From: CAVPTL01 sp963729195
GTDB taxonomy: Bacteria; Actinomycetota; Thermoleophilia; Gaiellales; JAICJC01
Assembly (NCBI GenBank): GCA_963729195.1
Contig: CAVSNF010000013.1
Location: 7,715 to 71,714 of the forward strand
DNA length: 64,000 nt
Direction of reading: 5' to 3'
The translations under genes were made by a program, and so were the position numbers. A model generated the notes under the pieces. The model saw nothing but the letters and a program-made list of their open reading frames with translations, made no database searches and had not been told where the DNA came from. Below, in pieces: positions 52,274 to 60,087 of this stretch (position 1 is its first letter; each line of letters starts with the position of its first letter).

Positions 52274-52909
52274 CTATTCGAGTCCGCTGGTTCCGATCAG
52301 GTCGGAGAGGCGCTTCAGGCCGCGGGCCGTGCGTGTTTTGACTGTGCCGAGTGGGGCGTCGATTCGGTTCGCGATCTCGGTTTGTGAGAGTCCGCCGAAG
52401 TAGGAGAGCAGGAGTGCTTCGCGCTGCGCGTGGGGTAGCTGGTCAAGTGCTCGGCGGACGTCGAAGGCCCATGCGAACCGCTCTGCTCTTTCGCGGCCGT
52501 CCTCGCCGGAGAGTTCTCGGACGGCCTCGAGGTCGACGACGGTCTTTTGTGTGCGGAGTAGGTCGATCGCTCGGCGCCTGACGATGGTGAGCAGCCATGC
52601 CTGGAGGGGGCGGTTGGGGTCGTATCGGTGGCGTGCTCGCCACGCTTCGATCATGACTGTCTGCACCACGTCTTCTGCATCGTTCGGCCCGACGTATCGG
52701 CGTGCGTAGGCGAGCAGGAGCGGCCCAAATTGGTTGTGGCACTCTTCCAGCGCCCGCTCGTCGCCGGCGGCAAATCGCTTCCTCATGCCGTCGTCTTCTC
52801 GTTGGGGTGTATGACCTCGCGGCGGGAGTTGGGTTGCGGCGGGGCTCATCGCCCGGCTCGTGTCACGGCGGCCGGCGTCGCGACCTGTGCGAGCAACGGC
52901 GTCAGCCAT
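52274..52909 (-). CDS. ECF-type sigma factor, LitS-like by context
   Basis: The 211-residue protein has sigma-70 region 2 (FGPLLLAYARRYVGPNDAED, VVQTVMIEAWRARHRYDPNR) and region 4 (LDQLPHAQREALLLSYFGGL, SQTEIANRIDAPLGTVKTR). It is divergent from a LitR/CarH photoreceptor. In Streptomyces, LitR represses the sigma factor gene litS in the dark, and light releases it to switch on carotenoid genes; the same logic is inferred here. The start is uncertain: ATG 52909 is used, but ATG 52786 (MRKRFAAG) would also give a full domain. The promoter carries operator-like repeats. Confidence 0.85.
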   Translation of the reverse strand: MADAVARTGRDAGRRDTSRAMSPAATQLPPRGHTPQREDDGMRKRFAAGDERALEECHNQFGPLLLAYARRYVGPNDAEDVVQTVMIEAWRARHRYDPNRPLQAWLLTIVRRRAIDLLRTQKTVVDLEAVRELSGEDGRERAERFAWAFDVRRALDQLPHAQREALLLSYFGGLSQTEIANRIDAPLGTVKTRTARGLKRLSDLIGTSGLE

Positions 52910-52938
52910 GGGAGTGTGTGATTCATGAGGGAGCCCCT

Positions 52939-52966
52939 TAGACGTACGTTGGACAGATACTTGACC
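52939..52966. promoter_or_regulatory. Left LitR/CarH-type operator candidate (11-bp direct repeats)
   Basis: TAGACG (52939), TGGACA (52950) and TTGACC (52961) are spaced exactly 11 bp apart. The 17-mer TTGGACAGATACTTGAC (52949-52965) is the inverse of the right-hand copy at 53002-53018 with two mismatches. CarH-type repressors bind tandem 11-bp repeats. Confidence 0.6.
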
Positions 52967-52977
52967 GAAGTGGAGGG

Positions 52978-53006
52978 ACTGTACAGAGTTAGCGGTGTTC
53001 TGTCAA
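52978..53006 (-). promoter_or_regulatory. Predicted promoter of the ECF sigma gene
   Basis: On the minus strand, TTGACA (53006-53001) is followed after 17 bases by TACAGT (52983-52978), a good -35/-10 pair. The -35 lies inside the right-hand operator repeats, so a bound repressor would block it. Confidence 0.5.
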
Positions 53007-53030
53007 GAGTCTGTCCAATGTGTGTATACT
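53001..53030 (+). promoter_or_regulatory. Right operator repeats and leaderless promoter of the photoreceptor gene
   Basis: GTCAAGAGTCTGTCCAA (53002-53018) carries minus-strand TTGACA and TGGACA 11 bp apart. It is followed by TATACT (53025-53030), a near-perfect -10. The ATG at 53038 lies seven bases beyond, which predicts a leaderless transcript. No ribosome-binding site is present, consistent with this. Confidence 0.55.
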
Positions 53031-53037
53031 TTGGCCG

Positions 53038-53940
53038 ATGACCATGCCCAGCTCCGAGCCGGCACCCCTGGTTCGCATCGGCGAACTCAGCCACCGCGTG
53101 GGCGAGTCACCGACTCTGCTGCGAGCGTGGGAGCGCCGGTATGGGTTGCTGCGCCCGGTACGCAGCTCCGGCGGATTTCGGCTGTACGGGCCCGACGACG
53201 AACGTCGCGTCCGCGCGATGCAGGCGCTGCTCGTAGCCGGCGTCTCCGCCAGGCAGGCGGCAGAAGCGGTGCTCTCCGCTCCGGCCGGAGACGTGCCCGC
53301 CTCCTCGGCGCAGGGTGCGGTTCGCGCAGCGGACGGGATCGAGGATGAGCGCTTCCGCCTTTCCCAGGTGCTGGCGCGATATGACGACGCCGGGGCGCAT
53401 GCCGTGCTCGATCGCCTGCTCGCGGCCTATGGCGCCTCGACGGTGATTTCTGAGGTGATCGTGCCCTATCTCGTTGATCTCGGTGAGCGGTGGGCGGACG
53501 GGAGCGCGACCATCGCCGAGGAGCATTTTGCGAGTAGCTTGATCCGCGGCCGCCTACTCGGACTCGCCCGCGGCTGGGACAGCGGAGTCGGACATCGCGC
53601 TCTACTCGCGTGCCCCAGCGGCGAGCTTCACGATCTCGGTCTGCTCTGCTTTGGGATTGCACTGCGCGGTCACGGCTGGCGGATCACCTACCTCGGCGCC
53701 GACACCCCACACTCGACACTGATCGAAGCCGCAGCCAAACTCACACCAAATGTCATCGTCTTGGCATCGACCAAGTCGTCGCGGCTGCGAGCACTCGCCG
53801 GCGATGCTCAAAGCGCAGCGGCGCCGATCGCAATCGCGGGAAGAGGCGCCACGCGGCGGATCGCCGACGAACTCGGTGCGACGCTGCTCGACGTCGATCC
53901 AGTCACCTCCGCGGCTCGAGTCGCGACAGAAATCCAGTGA
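53038..53940 (+). CDS. litR: LitR/CarH-type MerR regulator with cobalamin-binding photoreceptor domain
   Basis: The 300-residue protein has a MerR helix-turn-helix (RIGELSHRVGESPTLLRAWE, RRYGLLRPVRSSGGFRLYG). A helical cap follows with Trp152-x9-Glu162-His163 (RWADGSATIAEEH). The B12-binding domain has GELHDLGLLC with His198. The spacings Trp-Glu 10 and His-His 35 match W131/E141/H142/H177 of Thermus CarH. It should bind adenosylcobalamin, form a DNA-bound repressor in the dark and fall apart in light. It is divergent from an ECF sigma gene and overlaps the next gene by four bases. Confidence 0.9.
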   Translation: MTMPSSEPAPLVRIGELSHRVGESPTLLRAWERRYGLLRPVRSSGGFRLYGPDDERRVRAMQALLVAGVSARQAAEAVLSAPAGDVPASSAQGAVRAADGIEDERFRLSQVLARYDDAGAHAVLDRLLAAYGASTVISEVIVPYLVDLGERWADGSATIAEEHFASSLIRGRLLGLARGWDSGVGHRALLACPSGELHDLGLLCFGIALRGHGWRITYLGADTPHSTLIEAAAKLTPNVIVLASTKSSRLRALAGDAQSAAAPIAIAGRGATRRIADELGATLLDVDPVTSAARVATEIQ

Positions 53941-54428
53941 CACTTTCGCGCGAAACTCCTGCCTGGCACGTCGCCCGGTGGGGCCGGCTGGGCTGGATCG
54001 AGACCGCCGTGAAGTCCGGCGCGTTCCTGTGCGCGTATGTGGCACTGGCAACGTCGATCACCACCGGATGGTCAACTCCCAGCGGGGTCAGAGTCGTCGA
54101 GCTGGTGCTGATCGGCATCGCCACAGTCGGGCTGTTGGCGGCGATCGGAGACCGCCTCTTGGAACGCGAGATCATCGCCATGGTATTCGTCGTCTTCAAC
54201 AACCTCGCCCACCTGGCGCTACTCACCAGCCTGGTCACGACAGCCGGCCCAGACCAACTCCTGACCGCGTTTGCGTTGCTCATGCTCGGCGGCGAGCTCG
54301 TCAAGATCCGATTCCTGCGCACAACCGGATTCACCGTCCGAAACACCCCAGCCTCCACCGTGATCGGACTCACCGCCGCCTATGCGGTTCTGTACACCCT
54401 CGCAGCGTTGGTATGGGTATGGCGATGA
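53937..54428 (+). CDS. Four-helix membrane protein coupled to the photoreceptor
   Basis: GTG 53937 overlaps the photoreceptor stop (GTGA). The 163-residue product has four hydrophobic helices (SGAFLCAYVALATSITTGW, VVELVLIGIATVGLLAAIGD, IIAMVFVVFNNLAHLALLTS, VIGLTAAYAVLYTLAALVWV). A conserved-looking RLLEREIIAMVF loop lies between helices two and three. I do not recognise the family. Tight coupling suggests it works with, or is controlled by, the light response. No carotenoid genes are in the window. Confidence 0.8.
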   Translation: MTLSRETPAWHVARWGRLGWIETAVKSGAFLCAYVALATSITTGWSTPSGVRVVELVLIGIATVGLLAAIGDRLLEREIIAMVFVVFNNLAHLALLTSLVTTAGPDQLLTAFALLMLGGELVKIRFLRTTGFTVRNTPASTVIGLTAAYAVLYTLAALVWVWR

Positions 54429-54493
54429 CCGCCCTTCGGCACGCTGCGATTGGATAGTCGTCGCGGCTGCTGTTCCGCTGGTGCTGGTGAGGC

Positions 54494-54580
54494 TCAGTCC
54501 GCTGTGGGGGCGGTCTTTGCGTGCTCGAGTGCGGCCGTCCAGCTTGCGAGCAGGTTGAGTGCTTCTTCCGACTTCGAGCC
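54494..54580 (-). pseudogene. C-terminal tail of a lost gene
   Basis: On the minus strand the frame reads SEEALNLLASWTAALEHAKT and then APTAD to a stop at 54494. It looks like the helical tail of a protein whose front part is gone. It abuts the response-regulator remnant on the other strand at about 54580, which marks a deletion junction. The parent family cannot be named. Confidence 0.35.
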
Positions 54581-54582
54581 GG

Positions 54583-54835
54583 GGCGGCGTCATCAGCGCC
54601 GAAGAACTCCTGACGCGGGCGTGGGATGAGAACGCAGACCCGTTCACCAACGCCGTGCGCATCACGATCTCAGGCCTGCGCAAATGCCTCGGCGAGCCCT
54701 GGAGCATGGCCACCGTACCGGGGGTCGGGTACCGCATCCACGATCAACCAACCTCCGAGCGTGAGGAGGACGGGGATGGCTAGAGCCCCTGGAATGAGCG
54801 TTCGGCTCAAACTCGCCCTCAGCTACGCGGGGTGA
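54583..54835 (+). pseudogene. Remnants of an OmpR-type response regulator and its histidine kinase
   Basis: Bases 54583-54783 encode the end of a winged-helix DNA-binding domain: GGVISAEELLTRAWDENADP, then FTNAVRITISGLRKCLGEP and VPGVGYRIHDQP. The receiver domain is missing. After GTGAGGAGG, ATG 54776 opens MARAPGMSVRLKLALSYAG, the start of a sensor kinase, which stops after 19 codons. Both genes are therefore truncated, in the normal order of a two-component operon. This is a deletion scar. Confidence 0.75.
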
Positions 54836-54871
54836 CAGGGGTGGGATTGCAGCACCGCAATCCCACCCCTG
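54836..54871. terminator. Strong 15-bp hairpin at a deletion scar
   Basis: CAGGGGTGGGATTGC (54836-54850) and GCAATCCCACCCCTG (54857-54871) pair perfectly around AGCACC. It begins at the base after the kinase remnant's stop. There is no T-tract. It may terminate transcription or mark the edge of a rearrangement. Downstream to 55035 I see only promoter-like sequence and no gene. Confidence 0.55.
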
Positions 54872-55035
54872 CCGTCGCCTCATCTGTTATTGGACGTGAA
54901 ATCGACACTGGTTTGGACATGCGGTGTCAACGATCGCCGCGGGCACGGCCGTCGGCGGTGGCGCTCTCGGTTGTGTGATGCCTCTGAGAGGAGTAGATTC
55001 GCGGTCGGGCTGGGTGGCGGCTGTGGAAGGTGTGG

Positions 55036-56649
55036 GTGGTGGTGAGGCGAATCTGCGTGATCGTCGTGGTGTGCGCCGCGTTTCTTGCTGGCGCCTCGTC
55101 GGTATCGGGCGCATCAGGGCGGTCGCTGAGGCAGCGTGTCGCTGAGCGGATTCGGTTTCCTGGTGCCGAGTCGCAGGGTCTGAGGATGTGGCTTGCCGGC
55201 GCTCCGCGCGCGACCGTGCGGATGGGCGCGCGGTCGGTGCCGGGTTTTGGTTCGAATGTGGATGCGGCTGATCCTCAGGAAGACACTGCTGGTGGTCAGT
55301 CGGAGGAGGCGATCGCCGCCGCCTCCAGTGGGCGCGTGATGGTGGACTGGAATGACATCACCGGCGTGATGTTTCCACCGACCACGAGAGCTGGATCAGG
55401 TACGGGCGTGGGCTATTCCACTGATGCGGGAAAGCATTTCACCGACCTGGTGGGCCTGCCGAACCCAAACCCTGACCAGACCTGGTCTGGCGATCCGGGC
55501 GTGGTTGCGATCGACGGTGGCGCCCACTACATCCTCTCCAGCCTGTACATGCCCAGCAGCCAGGCGTGCCTCACGGGCACCAAGCCGGCGGTGGGGACGG
55601 TGGCACTCTCGGTGGCAACGCCCACCGTTCACGGAATGGCCTTCACCCCTCCGATGCTGGTGGCGAATCCTGGGAACCTTTGCACGTTGTTCTCGTCCGG
55701 GACGCCGCCCCTCAACGTTGCGCTTTTGGACAAAGATTGGATCAGCTGGGATCAGTCTTCACGAACGCTGGTGGTGTCCTATAGCCGCATATTCCTTAAT
55801 CGGGGTACCGGCGCCGGCCAGATCGAGATCAAGCGCGTGCACGTACCAGCCAACCCCACCACCCTCTCGCCGGCTGATGTGGGAGCGCCGATCGTCGTCT
55901 CGCCTGAACTCGCCCAGGTGCAAAACGGTGCCTACACCGTCCAGGCCCCTGGTGGCGACACCTACGTGGCATGGGAGCGGAACCTCGAATCAAACATCGG
56001 AAACGGCGACCCATACGTCTACGAGCACTTGGCACTCGTACCCGCGCGGGCATCGACACCGACCATGGGTGGGCCGGGCCGATCGCTGATCGTGACCAGC
56101 GGACAGACACCCAACGTCGGTGGCGGCGTCAAGTCGCTCGACGGGCAATGCATCGGGGGTTATAACCGCTGCATCGGAAACGACTTCCCGAGAGTCGCCT
56201 ACGCAGCCCGATCGGGGCGGCTGATTGTCGAGTGGAACGACGCCAGCCACCACCCGCTCGGAGACATCTTCATGAGGACATACTCCCGAGATTTGCGGTC
56301 GTCCTCCTCCGTCCGCCAAGTGAACGACGACTCCGACTACACCTTGCATCTGATGCCCGCCGTCTCGGTACGCGCCAACGGCACGATCTGCAGCTCCTGG
56401 TATGACCGCAGACGATCAAGCCCAGCGTCGGCCCTGACCGACTACTACGGCGAGTGTCGCTCTAGCCCGACGGTGAACGGCCAAGACTTTCGCATCACCA
56501 CCGGTGCGACCGACTGGACGAACACCTCAACCGCGATCACGCCGAACTTCGGCGACTACACAGACCAAACCAGCACCGGCAACACCACATACTTCACCTG
56601 GGCCGACGGCCGCCTTGGCATCCCCCAGCCTTTCGTCGATCACCGATAG
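55036..56649 (+). CDS. Secreted sialidase-like (BNR-type) beta-propeller protein
   Basis: GGAAGG lies five bases before GTG 55036; GTG 55030, 55039 and 55042 are alternatives. The ~537-residue product has a signal peptide (ICVIVVVCAAFLAGASSVSG) and a six-bladed-type propeller. Blades include VGYSTDAGKHFTDLVGLPNP (Asp-box-like), GDPGVVAIDGGAHYILSSLY and TYFTWADGRLGIPQPFVDHR. It may be an exported glycan-active or binding protein. Catalytic sialidase Arg triad residues cannot be assigned, so activity is doubtful. Confidence 0.72.
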   Translation: MVVRRICVIVVVCAAFLAGASSVSGASGRSLRQRVAERIRFPGAESQGLRMWLAGAPRATVRMGARSVPGFGSNVDAADPQEDTAGGQSEEAIAAASSGRVMVDWNDITGVMFPPTTRAGSGTGVGYSTDAGKHFTDLVGLPNPNPDQTWSGDPGVVAIDGGAHYILSSLYMPSSQACLTGTKPAVGTVALSVATPTVHGMAFTPPMLVANPGNLCTLFSSGTPPLNVALLDKDWISWDQSSRTLVVSYSRIFLNRGTGAGQIEIKRVHVPANPTTLSPADVGAPIVVSPELAQVQNGAYTVQAPGGDTYVAWERNLESNIGNGDPYVYEHLALVPARASTPTMGGPGRSLIVTSGQTPNVGGGVKSLDGQCIGGYNRCIGNDFPRVAYAARSGRLIVEWNDASHHPLGDIFMRTYSRDLRSSSSVRQVNDDSDYTLHLMPAVSVRANGTICSSWYDRRRSSPASALTDYYGECRSSPTVNGQDFRITTGATDWTNTSTAITPNFGDYTDQTSTGNTTYFTWADGRLGIPQPFVDHR

Positions 56650-56833
56650 CTCGGACGTTACGGTTGGTTCGCGGATTGTTCGAGGACAAGGACGTAGGTC
56701 TCGTCACGGTTGGCCGGGCGGGTGTTCTGGGGTGATTCCGTGGCCTCTCGGCGAGGCACCCTGCGACTGCGCGGCGCGACCTTCTGCGCTGTTGGGTTGG
56801 GAGGGGTATCGTGGTGGGTGATCGGGGGAGTTG

Positions 56834-58042
56834 ATGTCTGAACGGCTGGAACAGCATCGACTTCGGCGTCGCGAGTTGGTGCGGCGAAGGCGCCGCGTAG
56901 CCGGAGTGGTTCTTGGCTCTGTGGTCGCGGCGTTGGGTTTGTGGCTTGGCCCCGTCTTGGGGTTGGGAGAAGACACGGATGCCGTGCCTACCGGCGCGAC
57001 GCACGCAGGAGCCACGCCCGCGGCGAATGCGCCGAGCCGCGTTCGATCTCCGGCCCGGTCGAGGAACGTGTACGCGGGGATTCGAGCGGGCATGTTCAGC
57101 CCTGCAGTGCGCGGGGTTCCGGAGCGCGTGTACGTGCCCAACAGCGAGTCCGGCACGGTGAGCGTGATCAATCCTGCGACGTTTCGGGTGATCCGCACGT
57201 TCCCGACTGGGGTGTATGACCAGCACATCACGCCGGGGTGGAATCTGCGCTGGCTCTATGTCAACAACACCGCGAGCAACACGCTCACGGTGGTCGATCC
57301 ACGAACCGTGCGACCGACGCGAACAATCCACGTGACCGACCCCTACAACCTGTATTTCACGCCGGACGGTTCGAAGGCGATCGTGGTTGCAGAGAACTTT
57401 CAGCGCCTGGATTTCTACGATCCCCATACATGGCGTCTGATCGGGCATGTCGCGATTCCCGCGGCCGGCCCAGACCATCTCGACTTCACCAATGACGGCA
57501 AGGCGCTGCTGATCAGCTGCGAGTACACCGGCCGCGTGTTTCGCGTCAGCACAACCCGCCTTCGGGTCACGGGAAGTGTCGATGTTGGCGGGCTTCCCGT
57601 CGACGTTAAGCTGTCGCCGAACGGCAGGCTGTTCTTCGTCGCAAACCAGGGCTTGGGGGGCGTCACCATGATCGATGCCCGCTCGCTTCGGATCGTGGGC
57701 TTTCTCCACACGGGCAACGGCGCGCATGGGATGGCGGTCAGCCGATCGACCACCAAGCTGTATGTCTCAAACCGGGTCGCAGGGACGATCTCTGTGATCA
57801 GCTTCGCGCATCATCGCGTGGTCGCGACCTGGCACGTCGGCGGCAGTCCCGACATGCTCCAGGTCTCTCCCGACGGCACGCAGTTATGGGCCTCGAACCG
57901 CTACAACGGCACGGTCAGTGTCATCAACACCCAGAACGGTCACCTGATCCACACCATCCCCGTCGGCAACAGCCCCCACGGACTCACGTACTTCCCCCAA
58001 CCCGGGACACACAGCCTCGGCCACAACGGCGTCTACCGCTAG
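56834..58042 (+). CDS. Membrane-anchored or secreted YVTN beta-propeller protein
   Basis: GGGGGAG precedes ATG 56834. The 402-residue protein has a very basic N-terminus (RLRRRELVRRRRRVAGVVLG), a signal anchor, a low-complexity linker and a seven-bladed YVTN propeller (PERVYVPNSESGTVSVINPA, RWLYVNNTASNTLTVVDPRT, TQLWASNRYNGTVSVINTQN). It resembles the surface-layer and cytochrome-like propellers. It lies upstream of the copper oxidase gene on the same strand but 260 bp away, so co-transcription is unproven. Confidence 0.8.
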   Translation: MSERLEQHRLRRRELVRRRRRVAGVVLGSVVAALGLWLGPVLGLGEDTDAVPTGATHAGATPAANAPSRVRSPARSRNVYAGIRAGMFSPAVRGVPERVYVPNSESGTVSVINPATFRVIRTFPTGVYDQHITPGWNLRWLYVNNTASNTLTVVDPRTVRPTRTIHVTDPYNLYFTPDGSKAIVVAENFQRLDFYDPHTWRLIGHVAIPAAGPDHLDFTNDGKALLISCEYTGRVFRVSTTRLRVTGSVDVGGLPVDVKLSPNGRLFFVANQGLGGVTMIDARSLRIVGFLHTGNGAHGMAVSRSTTKLYVSNRVAGTISVISFAHHRVVATWHVGGSPDMLQVSPDGTQLWASNRYNGTVSVINTQNGHLIHTIPVGNSPHGLTYFPQPGTHSLGHNGVYR

Positions 58043-58108
58043 AAACCCGGCGGAGCCGCAGGCGAGGAGCTGGTGGTAGTCGGCCGCCGCCGGCTTCGCC
58101 GTCAGTGA

Positions 58109-58131
58109 TACCCTGACGGAGTACGAGGGTA
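58109..58131. promoter_or_regulatory. Inverted repeat, candidate metal-regulator operator
   Basis: TACCCT (58109-58114) and AGGGTA (58126-58131) form an inverted repeat with an 11-base spacer. TACCC/GGGTA half-sites are typical of CsoR-type copper repressors. A second inverted repeat, CTTCAC/GTGAAG (58226-58247), lies closer to the oxidase start. No regulator gene is adjacent. Confidence 0.35.
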
Positions 58132-58305
58132 AAAGGGGGGCGATTTCCAACTCGTCGACCACCCACCGGCCACGCTAGCAGGCGACGCGCGTGCGCTTCA
58201 GCGCCGCGTCGGGGTGTGGAGCTGCCTTCACTCATTCGAGGGTGAAGACTCCTATCCCGCCACGAAGCCTCACTGCATCTTGCCGTCACGGAAAGGGAGT
58301 GACCT

Positions 58306-60087
58306 ATGAAGGATCACACGCCAGACGTCGTCACAGAGCAGTTCCCAACCGACCCGTCGGGCCTTGCTGAGTGCACGACATGCGAAGTCGTCGACTTGTC
58401 GGATGGCGAGGAGTTCGACCTACAAATCGGCCCTGTGACCAAGCGGTTTGGCGACGCGACCGTGCGGATGCTGGCCTACAACGGGTCTATTCCGGGGCCT
58501 ACCCTGAAGGTGCGCGAGGGATCAGAGGTGCTGGTCAACGTCACCAACGAGGGCGACCTCGAGGCCACGGTGCACTGGCACGGTCTTCGATTGGAGAACC
58601 GCTACGACGGCACCCACCAGACCCAGGATCCGATCCCTGTAGGGAAGACACTTCTCTCGCGTGTGGTGTTCCCCGATCCCGGCGTGTACTGGTATCACCC
58701 GCACACTCGCGAGGATTACGGCCAAGAGATGGGGCTCTACGGCAACGTCGTGGTAACTCCAGCCGACCCCGACTACTGGCCTCCCACCAACCGCGAGTTG
58801 GCGCTCACTCTTGACGACATCCTGATCGAGGAAGGTAAGGTCGCGCCGTTCAGTCGCTCGGTGACGACGCACACTGCCATGGGCCGGTTCGGCAATGTGC
58901 TCCTCGTTGGAGGTGAGCCGGATCTCAAGTTGAGCGCGAACCTCGGTGAAGTGGTGCGGCTGTACCTGACCAACACCGCGAACACCCGCGTCTTCAAAGT
59001 CGCGCTGCCCGGAGCCGAGATGAAGCTGGTTGGTGGCGATAGCGGCCGCTGCGAGCAGGAAGAGTTCGTCGAAGCGGTGATTCTTGCGCCGTCGGAGCGG
59101 GTCGTCGTCGACGTTCTATTCGGACAGGCCGGCGAACTCACGCTTGAGCACCAGACCCCTGATCGCACGTACACACTCGCCACAATCGCGGTGGGCGACG
59201 AGCCGGCACAGCCTTCGCTCGGAGAGCAGTACGCATTGCTGCGCACCGATCCAGAGCTACGGGCAGAGCGCGAGCGACTTGACCCGTACCTCGAAGCGCC
59301 ACCCGATAAGACGCTCGCCTTTGTCGCCGAGATGGACATGGACACCCCGGAGGTTGGGGCAGGGAGCACGCTCGTCTACACCTGTCCGATGCATCCAGAG
59401 GTCGTCAGGGAGGAGCCGGGGCGGTGTCCCGACTGTGGCATGAAGCTCCTGGCTACTGAGGCGCCGGCGGTGTCTGGCTATGCCTGTCCGATGCACCCCG
59501 AGGTTCGAAGTGAGCAGCCCGACCGCTGCCCGGAGTGTGGCATGAAGCTGGTGCCCGCCCAACTCGTCGCGGAGTCGGCAGGCGACCACGACCATTCCCC
59601 CACGGCAGATCACGATGAGCACGCTCACGAGCACCATGGCGAAGGTCATGGACACGAGGCGGCCGGCGGGATCGAGTGGGAAGACGACATGGTCGAGGTC
59701 AACCGCATGACGACCCCGGCAAACATGCGCTGGAAGCTGATCGACCGCACCACCGGCGCAGAGAACAAGGCGATCGCGTGGCGTTTTCGGGTCGGCGACC
59801 GGGTGAAAATGCGGCTGATCAACGAGATGGACTCCGACCATCCCATGCACCACCCCTTCCACATCCACGGCGCCGGTCGGTTCCTGATCCTTTCCCGCGA
59901 CGGCGTGGTTGAGCCCAACCTGGTTTGGAAGGACACCGTTTTGGTGCGCACTGGGGAGATCGTGGACATCCTCTTGGACGTGACCAACCCTGGCATCTGG
60001 ATGGCTCACTGCCATATCGCTGAGCACCACGAGAGCGGCATGATGTTCAGCTTCCACGTCGACCCTCAAACCGAGCCGGTCCGGTGA
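58306..60087 (+). CDS. Multicopper oxidase with two internal heavy-metal-binding modules
   Basis: AAAGGGAG supports ATG 58306. The 593-residue enzyme has all four copper motifs: HWHG (90-93), HPH (131-133), HPFHIHG (516-522) and HCHIAEHHESGMM (568-580). Two copies of the YTCPMHPEVVREEPGRCPDC-type module sit at about 358-381 and 392-415. A His-rich stretch (427-450) follows, all inserted before the last cupredoxin domain. These could gather Cu or other metals for the enzyme. No signal peptide is visible, unlike CueO-type periplasmic oxidases. Substrate could be Cu(I), Mn(II) or a phenol. Its stop overlaps the next gene. Confidence 0.92.
   Translation: MKDHTPDVVTEQFPTDPSGLAECTTCEVVDLSDGEEFDLQIGPVTKRFGDATVRMLAYNGSIPGPTLKVREGSEVLVNVTNEGDLEATVHWHGLRLENRYDGTHQTQDPIPVGKTLLSRVVFPDPGVYWYHPHTREDYGQEMGLYGNVVVTPADPDYWPPTNRELALTLDDILIEEGKVAPFSRSVTTHTAMGRFGNVLLVGGEPDLKLSANLGEVVRLYLTNTANTRVFKVALPGAEMKLVGGDSGRCEQEEFVEAVILAPSERVVVDVLFGQAGELTLEHQTPDRTYTLATIAVGDEPAQPSLGEQYALLRTDPELRAERERLDPYLEAPPDKTLAFVAEMDMDTPEVGAGSTLVYTCPMHPEVVREEPGRCPDCGMKLLATEAPAVSGYACPMHPEVRSEQPDRCPECGMKLVPAQLVAESAGDHDHSPTADHDEHAHEHHGEGHGHEAAGGIEWEDDMVEVNRMTTPANMRWKLIDRTTGAENKAIAWRFRVGDRVKMRLINEMDSDHPMHHPFHIHGAGRFLILSRDGVVEPNLVWKDTVLVRTGEIVDILLDVTNPGIWMAHCHIAEHHESGMMFSFHVDPQTEPVR

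Noticed and set aside
52846..52926. 26-codon ORF (MNHTLPWLTPLLAQVATPAA...) as a leader before the sigma factor
   Set aside because: It overlaps the sigma gene in another frame and has no convincing ribosome-binding site. Probably chance.
58043..58305. Riboswitch before the copper oxidase
   Set aside because: No known aptamer core is recognisable. The features seen are short inverted repeats typical of protein operators.
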